Source of the DNA: JAHELQ01 sp965603365
Lineage (GTDB): Bacteria; Acidobacteriota; Aminicenantia; UBA2199
Assembly (NCBI GenBank): GCA_965603365.1
Contig: CBFDCR010000109.1
Coordinates: forward strand, 1-12,903
Direction: 5' to 3'
Length of the DNA stretch: 12,903 nt
The notes beneath the pieces were generated by a model. That model searched no databases, was not told the origin of the DNA, and was given only the letters and a program-made list of their open reading frames with translations. Position 1 is the first letter of the stretch. Each line of letters opens with the position of its first letter. This document shows positions 1 to 6,315 of this stretch, in pieces. Position numbers and translations under genes: made by a program.

Positions 1-47
1 TATTTTTTTTATTTTTTTCTCTTTATTTGTTAAATTTTTTAACAGAA

Positions 48-1157
48 CTATTTCATTTCCCCCAGGACTTTCCTCAGTTTGTGAATAAAATACTCATTGT
101 CTTCTTCCCGGCCCACCGTAACCCGCATGGCATCGGCAACGTCAAAAGCCTGAAGGGGACGAACGATCACCCCCTCCATGAGGAGTCGCCGATTCAATTC
201 CCCAATGTCAACCCCCGGGAAAAACATGATGAAATTCGTCTCCGAAGCAATCGGGTTTAGACCCACAGCCTCCAGGCGGGCATATAGTGCCTTTTTGTTT
301 TTTAAATTCAATTTTGCCGATTTATTCTTAAAATCATCATCTTCCAGGCTGGCCATGGCCGCCCGCTGGGAGATCCTGGTTACATTAAAGGGTGACCTGA
401 CCTTGTTCAGATAATAAATAATATCTTCATTGGCGATGGCGTAGCCCACCCGCAGCCCCGCTAAGGCATAGATCTTTGAAAAGGTTCGCAGTACGATGAG
501 GTTTTTTCTACTCACCGCCATATCGATGCCGGTTAAATAGTCGCCCGGTTGGCTGACATACTCATGATAGGCATTATCCAGGACAATGATCTTGTCTGGC
601 GGGATTTTGTCTATAAAGTCGAGGAGTTTCTCCCTGGGAAGCAGTGTGCCGGTAGGATTGTTGGGATTGGCGATACATATGACTTTGGCCTGTTCATCCA
701 TCACCTCCAGCATCTGGTCCAGGTCAAATCGATATTGGCTGTCCATTTTGATCTCCACCAACCCCTGCTTTCCCAACTGCTCGATGGTCGCCACCCTATA
801 CATCAGAAAAGTCTTTTCAGAGGTTAACACCTTTTCCCCGGGCTTCAGAAAAGATTTCATGATCATTTTAATAATCTCGGAAGATCCGGCCCCCACAATT
901 ACATTTTTTATACCAACGCCATTGTAACGGGCAATCTGCTCCCTCAAATAATAACTCTCGGAATCCGGATAAAAATTCAACATCTCCATCTCATCCTTGA
1001 TGACAGCGGCAACGCGATCGGGAATGGGAAATGGATTTTCATTAGATGCCAGCTTGATGACCTTCTCCAGGTTATATTTCCTTTGAATTTCCTCGATGGG
1101 TTTTCCCGGCTTGTAGGGATTCAACTCATGTATATTGGCATTAACCAAAAGTTCCAT
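48..1157 (-). CDS. hisC: Histidinol-phosphate aminotransferase
   Basis: A 369-residue PLP-dependent fold-type I aminotransferase. It converts imidazole-acetol phosphate and glutamate to histidinol phosphate in cytosolic histidine synthesis; family members also act on aromatic amino acids. The N-terminus has the HisC pattern 'ELNPYKPGKPIEE' followed by 'KLASNENPFP'. The nucleotide-fold segment 'ANPNNPTGT' is present near residue 164, and the PLP lysine lies in 'TFSKIYALAGLRVGY'. The end carries 'RVTVGREEDNEYF', the usual phosphate-binding arginine region. Length is normal for the family. The ATG at 1157 is preceded by TAGGAG, which overlaps the scpB stop, so translation is probably coupled. 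It is the last gene of the M50-scpA-scpB-hisC run. No other his gene is visible here, so a role in tyrosine or phenylalanine transamination cannot be excluded. Confidence 0.93.
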   Translation of the reverse strand: MELLVNANIHELNPYKPGKPIEEIQRKYNLEKVIKLASNENPFPIPDRVAAVIKDEMEMLNFYPDSESYYLREQIARYNGVGIKNVIVGAGSSEIIKMIMKSFLKPGEKVLTSEKTFLMYRVATIEQLGKQGLVEIKMDSQYRFDLDQMLEVMDEQAKVICIANPNNPTGTLLPREKLLDFIDKIPPDKIIVLDNAYHEYVSQPGDYLTGIDMAVSRKNLIVLRTFSKIYALAGLRVGYAIANEDIIYYLNKVRSPFNVTRISQRAAMASLEDDDFKNKSAKLNLKNKKALYARLEAVGLNPIASETNFIMFFPGVDIGELNRRLLMEGVIVRPLQAFDVADAMRVTVGREEDNEYFIHKLRKVLGEMK

Positions 1158-1165
1158 ATCGACTC

Positions 1166-1774
1166 CTAAGTACTATTTTGTGAATTTTTAAATAACGACG
1201 GCTGCTCCTTCTCCTCGAACATCTCCGTTAATTCTTCTAAAGAAGGTAATTCCGATAGATCATTCAGCCCGAAATAGAGTAAAAACTCCGAAGTAGTAGA
1301 ATAGAGGGCCGGCAGTCCGGGGACCTTTTTGCGTCCTGAAATCTTGATCAGTTTCTTCTGAAGCAGATTTTTAACCGGCCCCACCGAATTGACACTCCGC
1401 AAATCCGAAATTTCGGCCAGCGTAACCGGCTGCCGGTAAGCCACAATGGCCAGAGTCTCCAGGGAGGGAATGGATAACTTCGAGGAAGCCCTGGTGGTAA
1501 AGAAATCCTTCAGGTGCTGATGCATTTCCGGTTTGGTGACCAACTGAAGACCACCGCCGGCTCTCTTCAAAATAATCCCCCTGCCATCACCGTTATAAAT
1601 CTCCTCCATCCTCAATATGAACTCTTCAAATTCCCCAACATCCCGTAAGTTTAAAAAATTCATGATCCGCGCCGGTTCTACCGGCTCCTTTGACACAAAT
1701 AAAATCGCTTCGATAAAGGCAATCTTCTGTTCTTTTGTTTGCGGAAGCTCCACCTTTTCACTCTTTCTCGTCAT
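1166..1774 (-). CDS. scpB: Segregation and condensation protein B
   Basis: A 202-residue ScpB, the winged-helix kite subunit of the SMC-ScpAB condensin that compacts and segregates the chromosome. Visible family signatures are 'IEAILFVSKEPV' near the start (first winged helix), 'LAIVAYRQPVTLAEISDLR' in the middle, 'GRKKVPGLPALYSTTSEFL' and the 'FGLNDLSELPSLEEL' end. The ATG at 1774 overlaps the scpA stop as ATGA, a standard coupled junction. hisC starts 8 bases downstream. Length is typical. The last about 15 residues, after the glutamate-rich stretch, are poorly conserved tail. The identification rests on both sequence and the scpA neighbour. Confidence 0.94.
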   Translation of the reverse strand: MTRKSEKVELPQTKEQKIAFIEAILFVSKEPVEPARIMNFLNLRDVGEFEEFILRMEEIYNGDGRGIILKRAGGGLQLVTKPEMHQHLKDFFTTRASSKLSIPSLETLAIVAYRQPVTLAEISDLRSVNSVGPVKNLLQKKLIKISGRKKVPGLPALYSTTSEFLLYFGLNDLSELPSLEELTEMFEEKEQPSLFKNSQNST

Positions 1775-2508
1775 CGGCTCCTCACATCTTCAACGTCGTA
1801 ATCCTTAGCATTCTTCCACACCGAAATTGAATCAAACAACCTTTTTTGCACCGCGATAATGATTCTCTGCTTTATTAATTCCAGTAGAGCGAAAAAACTG
1901 ACCAGAATTTCCTCGATTGAATCCAGCCTTTCGAGATATTCTAAAAAATTCAAAAAACCCTCTTCGCCTAAAATCTTCAAGATCTCATCCTGCTTTTCCA
2001 CGAGGGAATATTCCTTCGACTCAATGTAGAGGAACTTTTCCCGCTCCTGCTTCTTCACCAGATTCAGGAAGACCTCCGCCAGTTGAAAGGTCGATACCTC
2101 CTGGATTTCAAATTCCTTGTGATCAAAATGCTCGGATATCGCCTCTCGCCTCCATAAGAGCAATTCATTCTGTTCCAACTCCCGTAACAATTTTGAAATC
2201 TTCTGAATTTTATCGTATTCGATAAGAGAGTGAAGTAACTCCGCTTCCGGTGAGTCTTCGTCCATTGTGTCGGGTCTGGGCAGCAGGGACCGGGATTTGA
2301 TATAGATTAAGGTGGCGGCAGTCATCAAGAAGTCGCCTTCCCGGGAGGGATTGAGGCCCCGCTCATTCTCCAGATAGTATAAATACTCTGACGTAATCTC
2401 GGAGATACGAATATCCATAATATTCATCTTATTCTTCCGAATCAGATGGAGCAGCAGATCCAGCGGACCTTCAAAATAGTCGGTATGAACCCGGTATCCC
2501 TGTTCCAT
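1771..2508 (-). CDS. scpA: Segregation and condensation protein A
   Basis: ScpA, the kleisin that bridges the SMC ATPase heads and binds ScpB. The N-terminal 'FEGPLDLLLHLIRKNKMNI' is the hallmark SMC-neck binding segment. 'LMTAATLIYIKSRSLLP' follows around residues 63-79, and the C-terminal winged helix contains 'FFALLELIKQRIIIAVQK'. The length of about 245 residues is normal. Two adjacent starts are possible: GTG at 2511 and ATG at 2508. I take the ATG; neither has a strong Shine-Dalgarno (only a weak AGAG), which suggests coupling to the M50 gene that ends 18-21 bases upstream. The 3' end overlaps scpB by 4 bases. Confidence 0.94.
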   Translation of the reverse strand: MEQGYRVHTDYFEGPLDLLLHLIRKNKMNIMDIRISEITSEYLYYLENERGLNPSREGDFLMTAATLIYIKSRSLLPRPDTMDEDSPEAELLHSLIEYDKIQKISKLLRELEQNELLLWRREAISEHFDHKEFEIQEVSTFQLAEVFLNLVKKQEREKFLYIESKEYSLVEKQDEILKILGEEGFLNFLEYLERLDSIEEILVSFFALLELIKQRIIIAVQKRLFDSISVWKNAKDYDVEDVRSR

Positions 2509-2528
2509 CACGTTTTTCGTCTCTACGA

Positions 2529-3206
2529 TCAGCCTCTAAAAATGATGTTCAGGACAATAGAAAAAATCGGTCGGGCAATGATATCGAGTGCCCCTACATA
2601 TATAATAATGATTAGAATAATAAACCCATAAGGTTTAATTTTTTGATATTGATGCAACGCTTCTCCTTTCAACATGCCTTCGATGATCCCGCTCCCGTCC
2701 AGCGGCGGGATGGGAATTAAATTAAAAATGGCCAGGAAAATATTGATCAAAATTAAATAGAAAAGAACCAGAGTCAGAATTCCGGGACGCGCGCCTTCCA
2801 ACCCTTGAAGATGGTAAAGCAGCCGGGACAGTTCACCGAGCCCGATGACATTCACTCTCTTAAGTATCAGGAATATAGCGATGCCCACGGAGGAACAGGC
2901 AATATTGGAAACGGGACCGGCTGCCGATATAAAGATATTTGCCCGGCGGGGGTCTCTCAGGTTGAAGGGATTGACCATTACCGGCTTGGCCCAACCGAAG
3001 ACCGGCGCGCCCATGATCGCCAGGAGAAGGGGGAAAATAATGGTACCGATGGGATCGATGTGGGCAATGGGATTCAGGGTAATTCTCCCTTGTAATTTGG
3101 CGGTTGGGTCCCCAAAACGATTCGCCATCCAGGCATGAGAGGCCTCATGGATCGAAATGGCAAACAACACTGCGGCAAACTGAATAACAACAAGTAATAT
3201 ATCCAT
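2529..3206 (-). CDS. Site-2 protease family (M50) membrane metalloprotease
   Basis: A 225-residue integral-membrane zinc metalloprotease of the compact M50/YwhC type (no PDZ domain), which cleaves substrates within the membrane. The zinc motif HEASH (HExxH) lies in the first transmembrane helix, 'FAISIHEASHAW', and the third-ligand motif in 'FNLIPIPPLDGSGI'. Four to six hydrophobic segments can be seen. A GTG at 3224 would add six residues, but the ATG at 3206 lies only 8 bases after a good -10 element and is the better start, implying an almost leaderless message. In many bacteria this gene type sits beside scpAB, as here. The substrate is unknown. Confidence 0.88.
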   Translation of the reverse strand: MDILLVVIQFAAVLFAISIHEASHAWMANRFGDPTAKLQGRITLNPIAHIDPIGTIIFPLLLAIMGAPVFGWAKPVMVNPFNLRDPRRANIFISAAGPVSNIACSSVGIAIFLILKRVNVIGLGELSRLLYHLQGLEGARPGILTLVLFYLILINIFLAIFNLIPIPPLDGSGIIEGMLKGEALHQYQKIKPYGFIILIIIIYVGALDIIARPIFSIVLNIIFRG

Positions 3207-3214
3207 AATAGAGA

Positions 3215-3243
3215 AAAATAACACAAAACCAGACAGCCGTCAA
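3215..3243 (-). promoter_or_regulatory. Sigma70-type promoter for the M50-scpA-scpB-hisC operon
   Basis: Minus-strand TTGACG, a spacer of exactly 17 bases, then TATTTT. The -10 ends 8 bases before the M50 ATG at 3206, so the predicted transcript would begin at or within a few bases of the start codon. It is the only convincing promoter upstream of the operon. Confidence 0.5.
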
Positions 3244-3293
3244 CTGTGGGATTTCTCCTGAGATATTCTAAAATTTTTTTCAACTGTTTTTAT

Positions 3294-3322
3294 TTGACAA
3301 AAAAAAGGTAAATTGATATATT
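3294..3322 (+). promoter_or_regulatory. Sigma70-type promoter for the exported protein gene
   Basis: A perfect TTGACA, 17-base spacer and TATATT. Predicted transcription start is about 3329, leaving a leader of about 70 bases before the ATG at 3400. The divergent promoter at 3215-3243 is about 50 bases away and faces the other way. Confidence 0.75.
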
Positions 3323-3399
3323 TACTCCGGTATCTTAATTTTGGTTAAATCATAATGTGCAATTTTTCAAAGAAGCTCAGACGAAATAGGAGGAAAAAA

Positions 3400-4389
3400 A
3401 TGAAAAAAATTTTTGTACTCTTGATTTTTTGTACGTTCACGATTGGTCTCATGCAGCTCCCTGCCTCTAAAAAAGACAAGGAACAATTGTATCTTGAAGC
3501 CATCACTGCCCAGGACCCGGAAATCAAAATGCAAAAGCTGGAAGAATATTACGAGAAATACGGTAAAAAGAAAAAATATCAAACCGCGCCCCTGTTTGTT
3601 CATCTGGTAGACACTGCCTACAAGGTTAAACAATTCGACAAAATGCTGGAATATGCCGAAGCCGGGAACAAATCGGGCAAGCTGTCGGAAATAGATAAGA
3701 TAAATATCAAACTTAAGTTAGCCTACTACAATCTCTATGTCAAAAAGGACTTTAAAACCGCCGCAGCCCAGGCAGACGAAATTTTAGCATTCGGCAGAAC
3801 CCTCAACAATCCCGCCTGTGACCGGATGTTTTGTGCCCCGGCATTGAGAATCAAGATTGCCATCCTGGAGACCCAGTCTAACGATGAGGAATCGATCCTG
3901 AAGGCACTGGACACATCTCTGCAGGCCTACAAAATCGACAGGTCGGAGCAATCGGCTAAATTCGTCCATTATTTCGCCAATAAGCTGTACGGCGAATTCG
4001 GCCGTTACGATAAAGCCATCGCCACGCTGGAAACCATATGTGCCGCTCCCGATGCACTCACCGAGCATTTAGACAAATTGGCCTCCTGGTACGTGACTGA
4101 CGGCTTCAACGATAAAGCCTTGAAATACCTCAAAATTTCCTACGAAAAGGAAAAAAACTCCCAGAAGGCCTACTTAATCGGGAAATTCACCTATAAAAAT
4201 AACATCGATAAGGGCCTGGAATTTCTGGCCGAGGCAACCGTGCTGGGCGAGGCGCCCTATGCAGGGCAGGCCGGGAGTTTGCTGGAAGAAGCGTACAATG
4301 AGTTCAAGGGACAGGAACAAACGCCGGAACAGCGGGACGAGGCCATCCAGCAGTTGATTGAGAACGCCAGGATAAAGCTTAACAAATAG
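3400..4389 (+). CDS. Exported helical-repeat (TPR-like) protein of unknown function
   Basis: A protein of 329 residues. The ATG at 3400 is preceded by AGGAGG at a 7-base distance and begins 'MKKIFVLLIFCTFTIGLMQ', a classical signal peptide, so I choose it over an upstream in-frame ATG at 3355 that lacks a ribosome site. Cleavage is likely after 'LPA'. The one cysteine in the hydrophobic stretch is not in a lipobox context, so this is probably not a lipoprotein. The mature part is strongly helical and charged, with TPR-like A/G/Y spacing such as 'KQFDKMLEYAEAGNKSGK', 'FGRYDKAIATLETICAAP' and 'GFNDKALKYLKISYEKEK'. These suggest four or five TPR-like repeats in the periplasm. I do not recognise a named family. 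Monocistronic, with its own promoter. Confidence 0.8.
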   Translation: MKKIFVLLIFCTFTIGLMQLPASKKDKEQLYLEAITAQDPEIKMQKLEEYYEKYGKKKKYQTAPLFVHLVDTAYKVKQFDKMLEYAEAGNKSGKLSEIDKINIKLKLAYYNLYVKKDFKTAAAQADEILAFGRTLNNPACDRMFCAPALRIKIAILETQSNDEESILKALDTSLQAYKIDRSEQSAKFVHYFANKLYGEFGRYDKAIATLETICAAPDALTEHLDKLASWYVTDGFNDKALKYLKISYEKEKNSQKAYLIGKFTYKNNIDKGLEFLAEATVLGEAPYAGQAGSLLEEAYNEFKGQEQTPEQRDEAIQQLIENARIKLNK

Positions 4390-4409
4390 TTAAAATTTAA
4401 AAAATGATC

Positions 4410-4438
4410 TTGACTAAATCGACTTTTTGTTTTATTAT
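4410..4438 (+). promoter_or_regulatory. Sigma70-type promoter for tRNA-Phe
   Basis: TTGACT, a 17-base spacer and TATTAT, ending 15 bases before the first base of the tRNA. This spacing suits a short 5' leader trimmed by RNase P. The nitroreductase gene downstream could be co-transcribed, because no clear terminator separates them. Confidence 0.7.
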
Positions 4439-4453
4439 TGAGAGGTTTCTTCG

Positions 4454-4526
4454 GCCGGGATAGCTCAGCAGGTAGAGCGAGGGACTGAAAATCCCTGCGT
4501 CCGTGGTTCGACTCCGCGTCCCGGCA
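4454..4526 (+). tRNA. tRNA-Phe (anticodon GAA)
   Basis: A full cloverleaf can be folded by eye. The acceptor GCCGGGA (4454-4460) pairs with TCCCGGC (4519-4525), and A is the discriminator. The D stem is GCTC/GAGC. The anticodon stem is AGGGA/TCCCT around loop CTGAAAA, with anticodon GAA at 4487-4489. The T stem is CGTGG/CCGCG, with one G-T pair, around TTCGACT. The CCA tail is not encoded and must be added post-transcriptionally. Confidence 0.97.
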
Positions 4527-4564
4527 CATTTTCCTAAAAAAATACTAAATACAAAAAAGAGGGC

Positions 4565-5416
4565 ATGCAAACATTCAATTCGAGCTTTTCTCAACTGGTC
4601 CGCCGGAGATATTCCTGCCGCACATTCAGCAGCCGGGAAATCGAAACGGAGAAGCAGGATTTAATACGGAATTTTATTTCCGGTTTAGAAGGCGGGGCCC
4701 CATTCGGCAATCCCATCCGATTCAAGCTTTCCTCAAGGAAACAGTTGAAAACCGAGAATCCCTTTACCACCGGTACTTATGGAATGATCAAAGGGACCAG
4801 GGCCTTTATTGTCGGCCTTATCAAAAACGGGGCCTACAAAAACTTCGAAGACTTCGGCTATTGTATGGAAAAAGCCGTGATGTTTGTCACCGATCTGGGC
4901 CTCGATTCCTGCTGGATCGGCGGTGTGTTTGACCGCAAAACCTTCGGCAAAATAATCGAAATCAAAGACAATGAGATCCTGCCGGCGGTTACTGCCCTGG
5001 GTTATGGAGAGGGCAAAAGAACCATTCGCGACCGGCTGGTGCGCTGGGGAGCTAAAGGCGACTCCCGGCATCCGGCAGACCGGCTCTTTTTCAACAAAGA
5101 CTTCCAACATCCTCTGCGCGCCCCCCATCAAATTCTTGAAAACATCCGGCTGGCCCCGTCGGCATCCAACAAGCAGCCCTGGCGCATCGTGGTGGATGAC
5201 GGCGATTTCCATTTTTATCTCTACCGGGACAAGCTTTACAGTAAACTGATACCCCGGGTAGACCTGCAGCGCATCGACATGGGCATCGCCATGTGCCACT
5301 TCGAATGTTCGGCGGCCGAACTGGGTCTGACCTGCCAACGAACCGACCAGGCCCCCACTATCGCCGGTCTCCCCCCCGCCTGTGAATACGTCACCTCCTA
5401 CTCACTTCAACAATAA
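4565..5416 (+). CDS. Nitroreductase family protein (TM1586 type)
   Basis: A 283-residue FMN-dependent oxidoreductase-like protein. The N-terminal 'QLVRRRYSCRTFSSREI' is the FMN-phosphate-binding arginine region of nitroreductases, and 'IRLAPSASNKQPWRIVVDD' in the second half is the typical duplicated FMN contact of the TM1586-type (single-chain, pseudo-dimeric) group. 'LDSCWIGGVFDRKTFGK' fits the core between them. The start ATG at 4565 has GAGGG closely upstream. The physiological substrate is unknown. The last residues after 'YVTSY' are probably a tail close to the family's natural end; immediately after the stop, DNA from another gene is found (see 5416-5613), so the 3' end may be a junction. 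Confidence 0.85.
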   Translation: MQTFNSSFSQLVRRRYSCRTFSSREIETEKQDLIRNFISGLEGGAPFGNPIRFKLSSRKQLKTENPFTTGTYGMIKGTRAFIVGLIKNGAYKNFEDFGYCMEKAVMFVTDLGLDSCWIGGVFDRKTFGKIIEIKDNEILPAVTALGYGEGKRTIRDRLVRWGAKGDSRHPADRLFFNKDFQHPLRAPHQILENIRLAPSASNKQPWRIVVDDGDFHFYLYRDKLYSKLIPRVDLQRIDMGIAMCHFECSAAELGLTCQRTDQAPTIAGLPPACEYVTSYSLQQ

Positions 5417-5613
5417 ACACCGGGCAGCCCTGCGGCTTCAGTAACAACATCGTTACTTTTAATAATGTTGGCACCGGGGCTTACCATATTCAAGTGGGGC
5501 TGTCGACAAATATACCCGACTGTACCTGGGCCCAGGGTGACCACTTAGCCCAGGTTATGGTTACCTCAGGCTCCCAAAAAGGTCAAGGAACCGCCACCCT
5601 ATCAATTAAATAA
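5416..5613 (+). pseudogene. Stranded C-terminal remnant, BACON-like domain
   Basis: An open stretch without a usable start runs from just behind the nitroreductase stop to TAA at 5611-5613. It reads in part 'FNNVGTGAYHIQVGLSTN', then 'CTWAQGDHLAQVMVTSGSQ' and 'KGQGTATLSIK'. The C-x-W motif followed by S-G-S and a G-rich turn into a beta strand resembles the second half of BACON-like beta-sandwich domains of surface proteins. No ATG or GTG with a ribosome site precedes it, so it is probably the tail of a gene whose 5' part has been lost. The domain call is by eye only. Confidence 0.45.
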
Positions 5614-5645
5614 CTATTAATAACTCTTCTTCCGGAGACGCGACT

Positions 5646-5690
5646 CTTCCCGGCCTGTCCCGTTTTTCGTCCCTGTCCCGTTTTTCGTCC
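5646..5690 (+). repeat. Interspersed repeat copy A, with internal tandem duplication
   Basis: CTTCCCGGC followed by two head-to-tail, identical 18-base copies of CTGTCCCGTTTTTCGTCC (5655-5672 and 5673-5690). It is the left-most member of the repeat family that recurs at 6158, 9592, 9936, 10559, 12145 and 12634, always in this orientation. Confidence 0.85.
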
Positions 5691-5709
5691 CGTTAACTCA
5701 CCCCTGCAT

Positions 5710-5732
5710 CCCCTCTCTTAAGAAGAGAGGGG
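5710..5732. other. Perfect 10-bp hairpin
   Basis: CCCCTCTCTT, loop AAG, AAGAGAGGGG. The stem is strong, but no T-run follows on either strand, so it is not a textbook intrinsic terminator. It lies between two minus/plus gene blocks and may still end transcripts. From 5733 to 5920 I see no gene, RNA or repeat. Confidence 0.5.
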
Positions 5733-5920
5733 ACTATTCACATGGCTTAAAGGATTGGTCGTTAACTGTAACTCTCCTACATTAATATGCCAAAGGGGAG
5801 GCGCGCCGGCATTTTCGTAGTCTCCGGGTGACGAGTCGCGTCATGAAGAGGTGTGCCTTTTTAGTTCAATCGCGGTCGGTGGTTGAATTTAAAGGCTGAC
5901 TCGTTGAGGGTGAGAGGGGT

Positions 5921-6151
5921 AATGTTCAGGTCGTGAGCTCAAATGTTCAGGTCGTGAGCTCAAATGTTCAGATCGCGAGCTCAATTGTTGAGGTCGCAAG
6001 CTCAAATGTTCAGGTCGCGAGCTCAATTGTTGAGGTCGTACGCTCAATTGTTGAGGTCGCGAGCTCAATTGTTGAGGTCGTACGCTCAATTGTTGAGGTC
6101 ACACGCTCAATTGTTGAGGTCGTGAGGTCAAACTTTCAGGTGGTGAGGTGA
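5921..6151 (+). repeat. 21-base tandem array, 11 units
   Basis: Eleven consecutive 21-base units without indels. Two unit types alternate: those starting AATGTTCAG (units 1-3 and 5) and those starting ATTGTTGAG (units 4 and 6-10). The last unit (6131-6151) is the most diverged, and a degraded unit can be seen just before 5921. Because 21 is a multiple of three, two frames stay open throughout: plus-strand heptads such as N-V-Q-V-V-S-S or I-V-E-V-V-R-S, and minus-strand heptads such as S-S-R-P-E-H-L. The plus frame has only a GTG at 5933 without a ribosome site. Many units contain six-base palindromes (GAGCTC, CAATTG, TCGCGA, CGTACG). I treat it as a DNA repeat rather than a gene. Confidence 0.9.
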
Positions 6152-6157
6152 AAGCCC

Positions 6158-6184
6158 CTTCCCGGCCCGTCCCGTTTTTTGTCC
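6158..6184 (+). repeat. Interspersed repeat copy B
   Basis: CTTCCCGGCCCGTCCCG, a run of six T, then GTCCC. It differs from copy A by one transition and one extra T. It sits between the tandem array and the 43-base direct repeat downstream of the NACHT gene. Confidence 0.8.
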
Positions 6185-6223
6185 CACTCCCCGGATCAAC
6201 TTTCTAGATCATGGTGGGGCGTT
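6181..6223 (+). repeat. 43-base direct repeat, left copy
   Basis: Begins GTCCCACTCCCC and ends GGTGGGGCGTT. It aligns without gaps to 12821-12863 with 34 of 43 positions identical, and nearly all mismatches are transitions. It lies 93 bases past the NACHT stop on the 3' side of that gene. Confidence 0.6.
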
Positions 6224-6261
6224 CCGGTCGCTGCGGGCGGCGGCTTTGGCCTCGCCACCCT

Positions 6262-6315
6262 CCGCTCCCTCCACGCCGGGATAAAGCACGGCCAAGTGTA
6301 CAAGGGACCAAGGGC
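6262..6315 (-). other. Conserved 3' flank of the NACHT-FGE gene
   Basis: Past the stop codon the DNA still matches the flank of the TIR-FGE gene (10600-10671). Both contain CCCTCCACGCCGGG, then six unrelated bases, then CACGGCCAA (plus-strand reading), and both have GAGC(C/T)CTTGG on the minus strand next to the stop. Shared sequence beyond the reading frame points to a duplicated cassette unit, or to DNA needed for retrohoming next to a DGR variable region. Confidence 0.55.

Noticed and set aside
28..44. Palindrome TGTTAAA-TTT-TTTAACA just past hisC, a possible terminator.
   Set aside because: On the hisC transcript strand it is followed by an A-rich, not U-rich, stretch, and the stem is almost all A-T.
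2498..2523. CCTGT...CGTTTTTCGTCTC at the scpA start resembles the interspersed repeat.
   Set aside because: Only 13 contiguous bases match copy G and seven extra bases interrupt it; it lies inside a conserved operon junction, so chance is more likely.
4733..5338. Long minus-strand open frame opposite the nitroreductase gene.
   Set aside because: It is a shadow of the well-supported plus-strand gene and has no family features.
5970..6120. Template repeat for the putative DGR.
   Set aside because: Runs of TTGTTGA look AAC-rich on the minus strand, but the array has no match to the GGCGGTAGC and TCGTTGCCC blocks that flank the variable regions; no template is seen anywhere in the window.
5933..6151. 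72-codon plus-strand frame across the tandem array, and a 66-codon frame on the other strand.
   Set aside because: Openness follows automatically from a 21-base period; the plus frame starts at GTG with no ribosome site, and both frames are equally open.
5921..6151. CRISPR array.
   Set aside because: Units are contiguous 21-base repeats with no unique spacers and no cas genes nearby.
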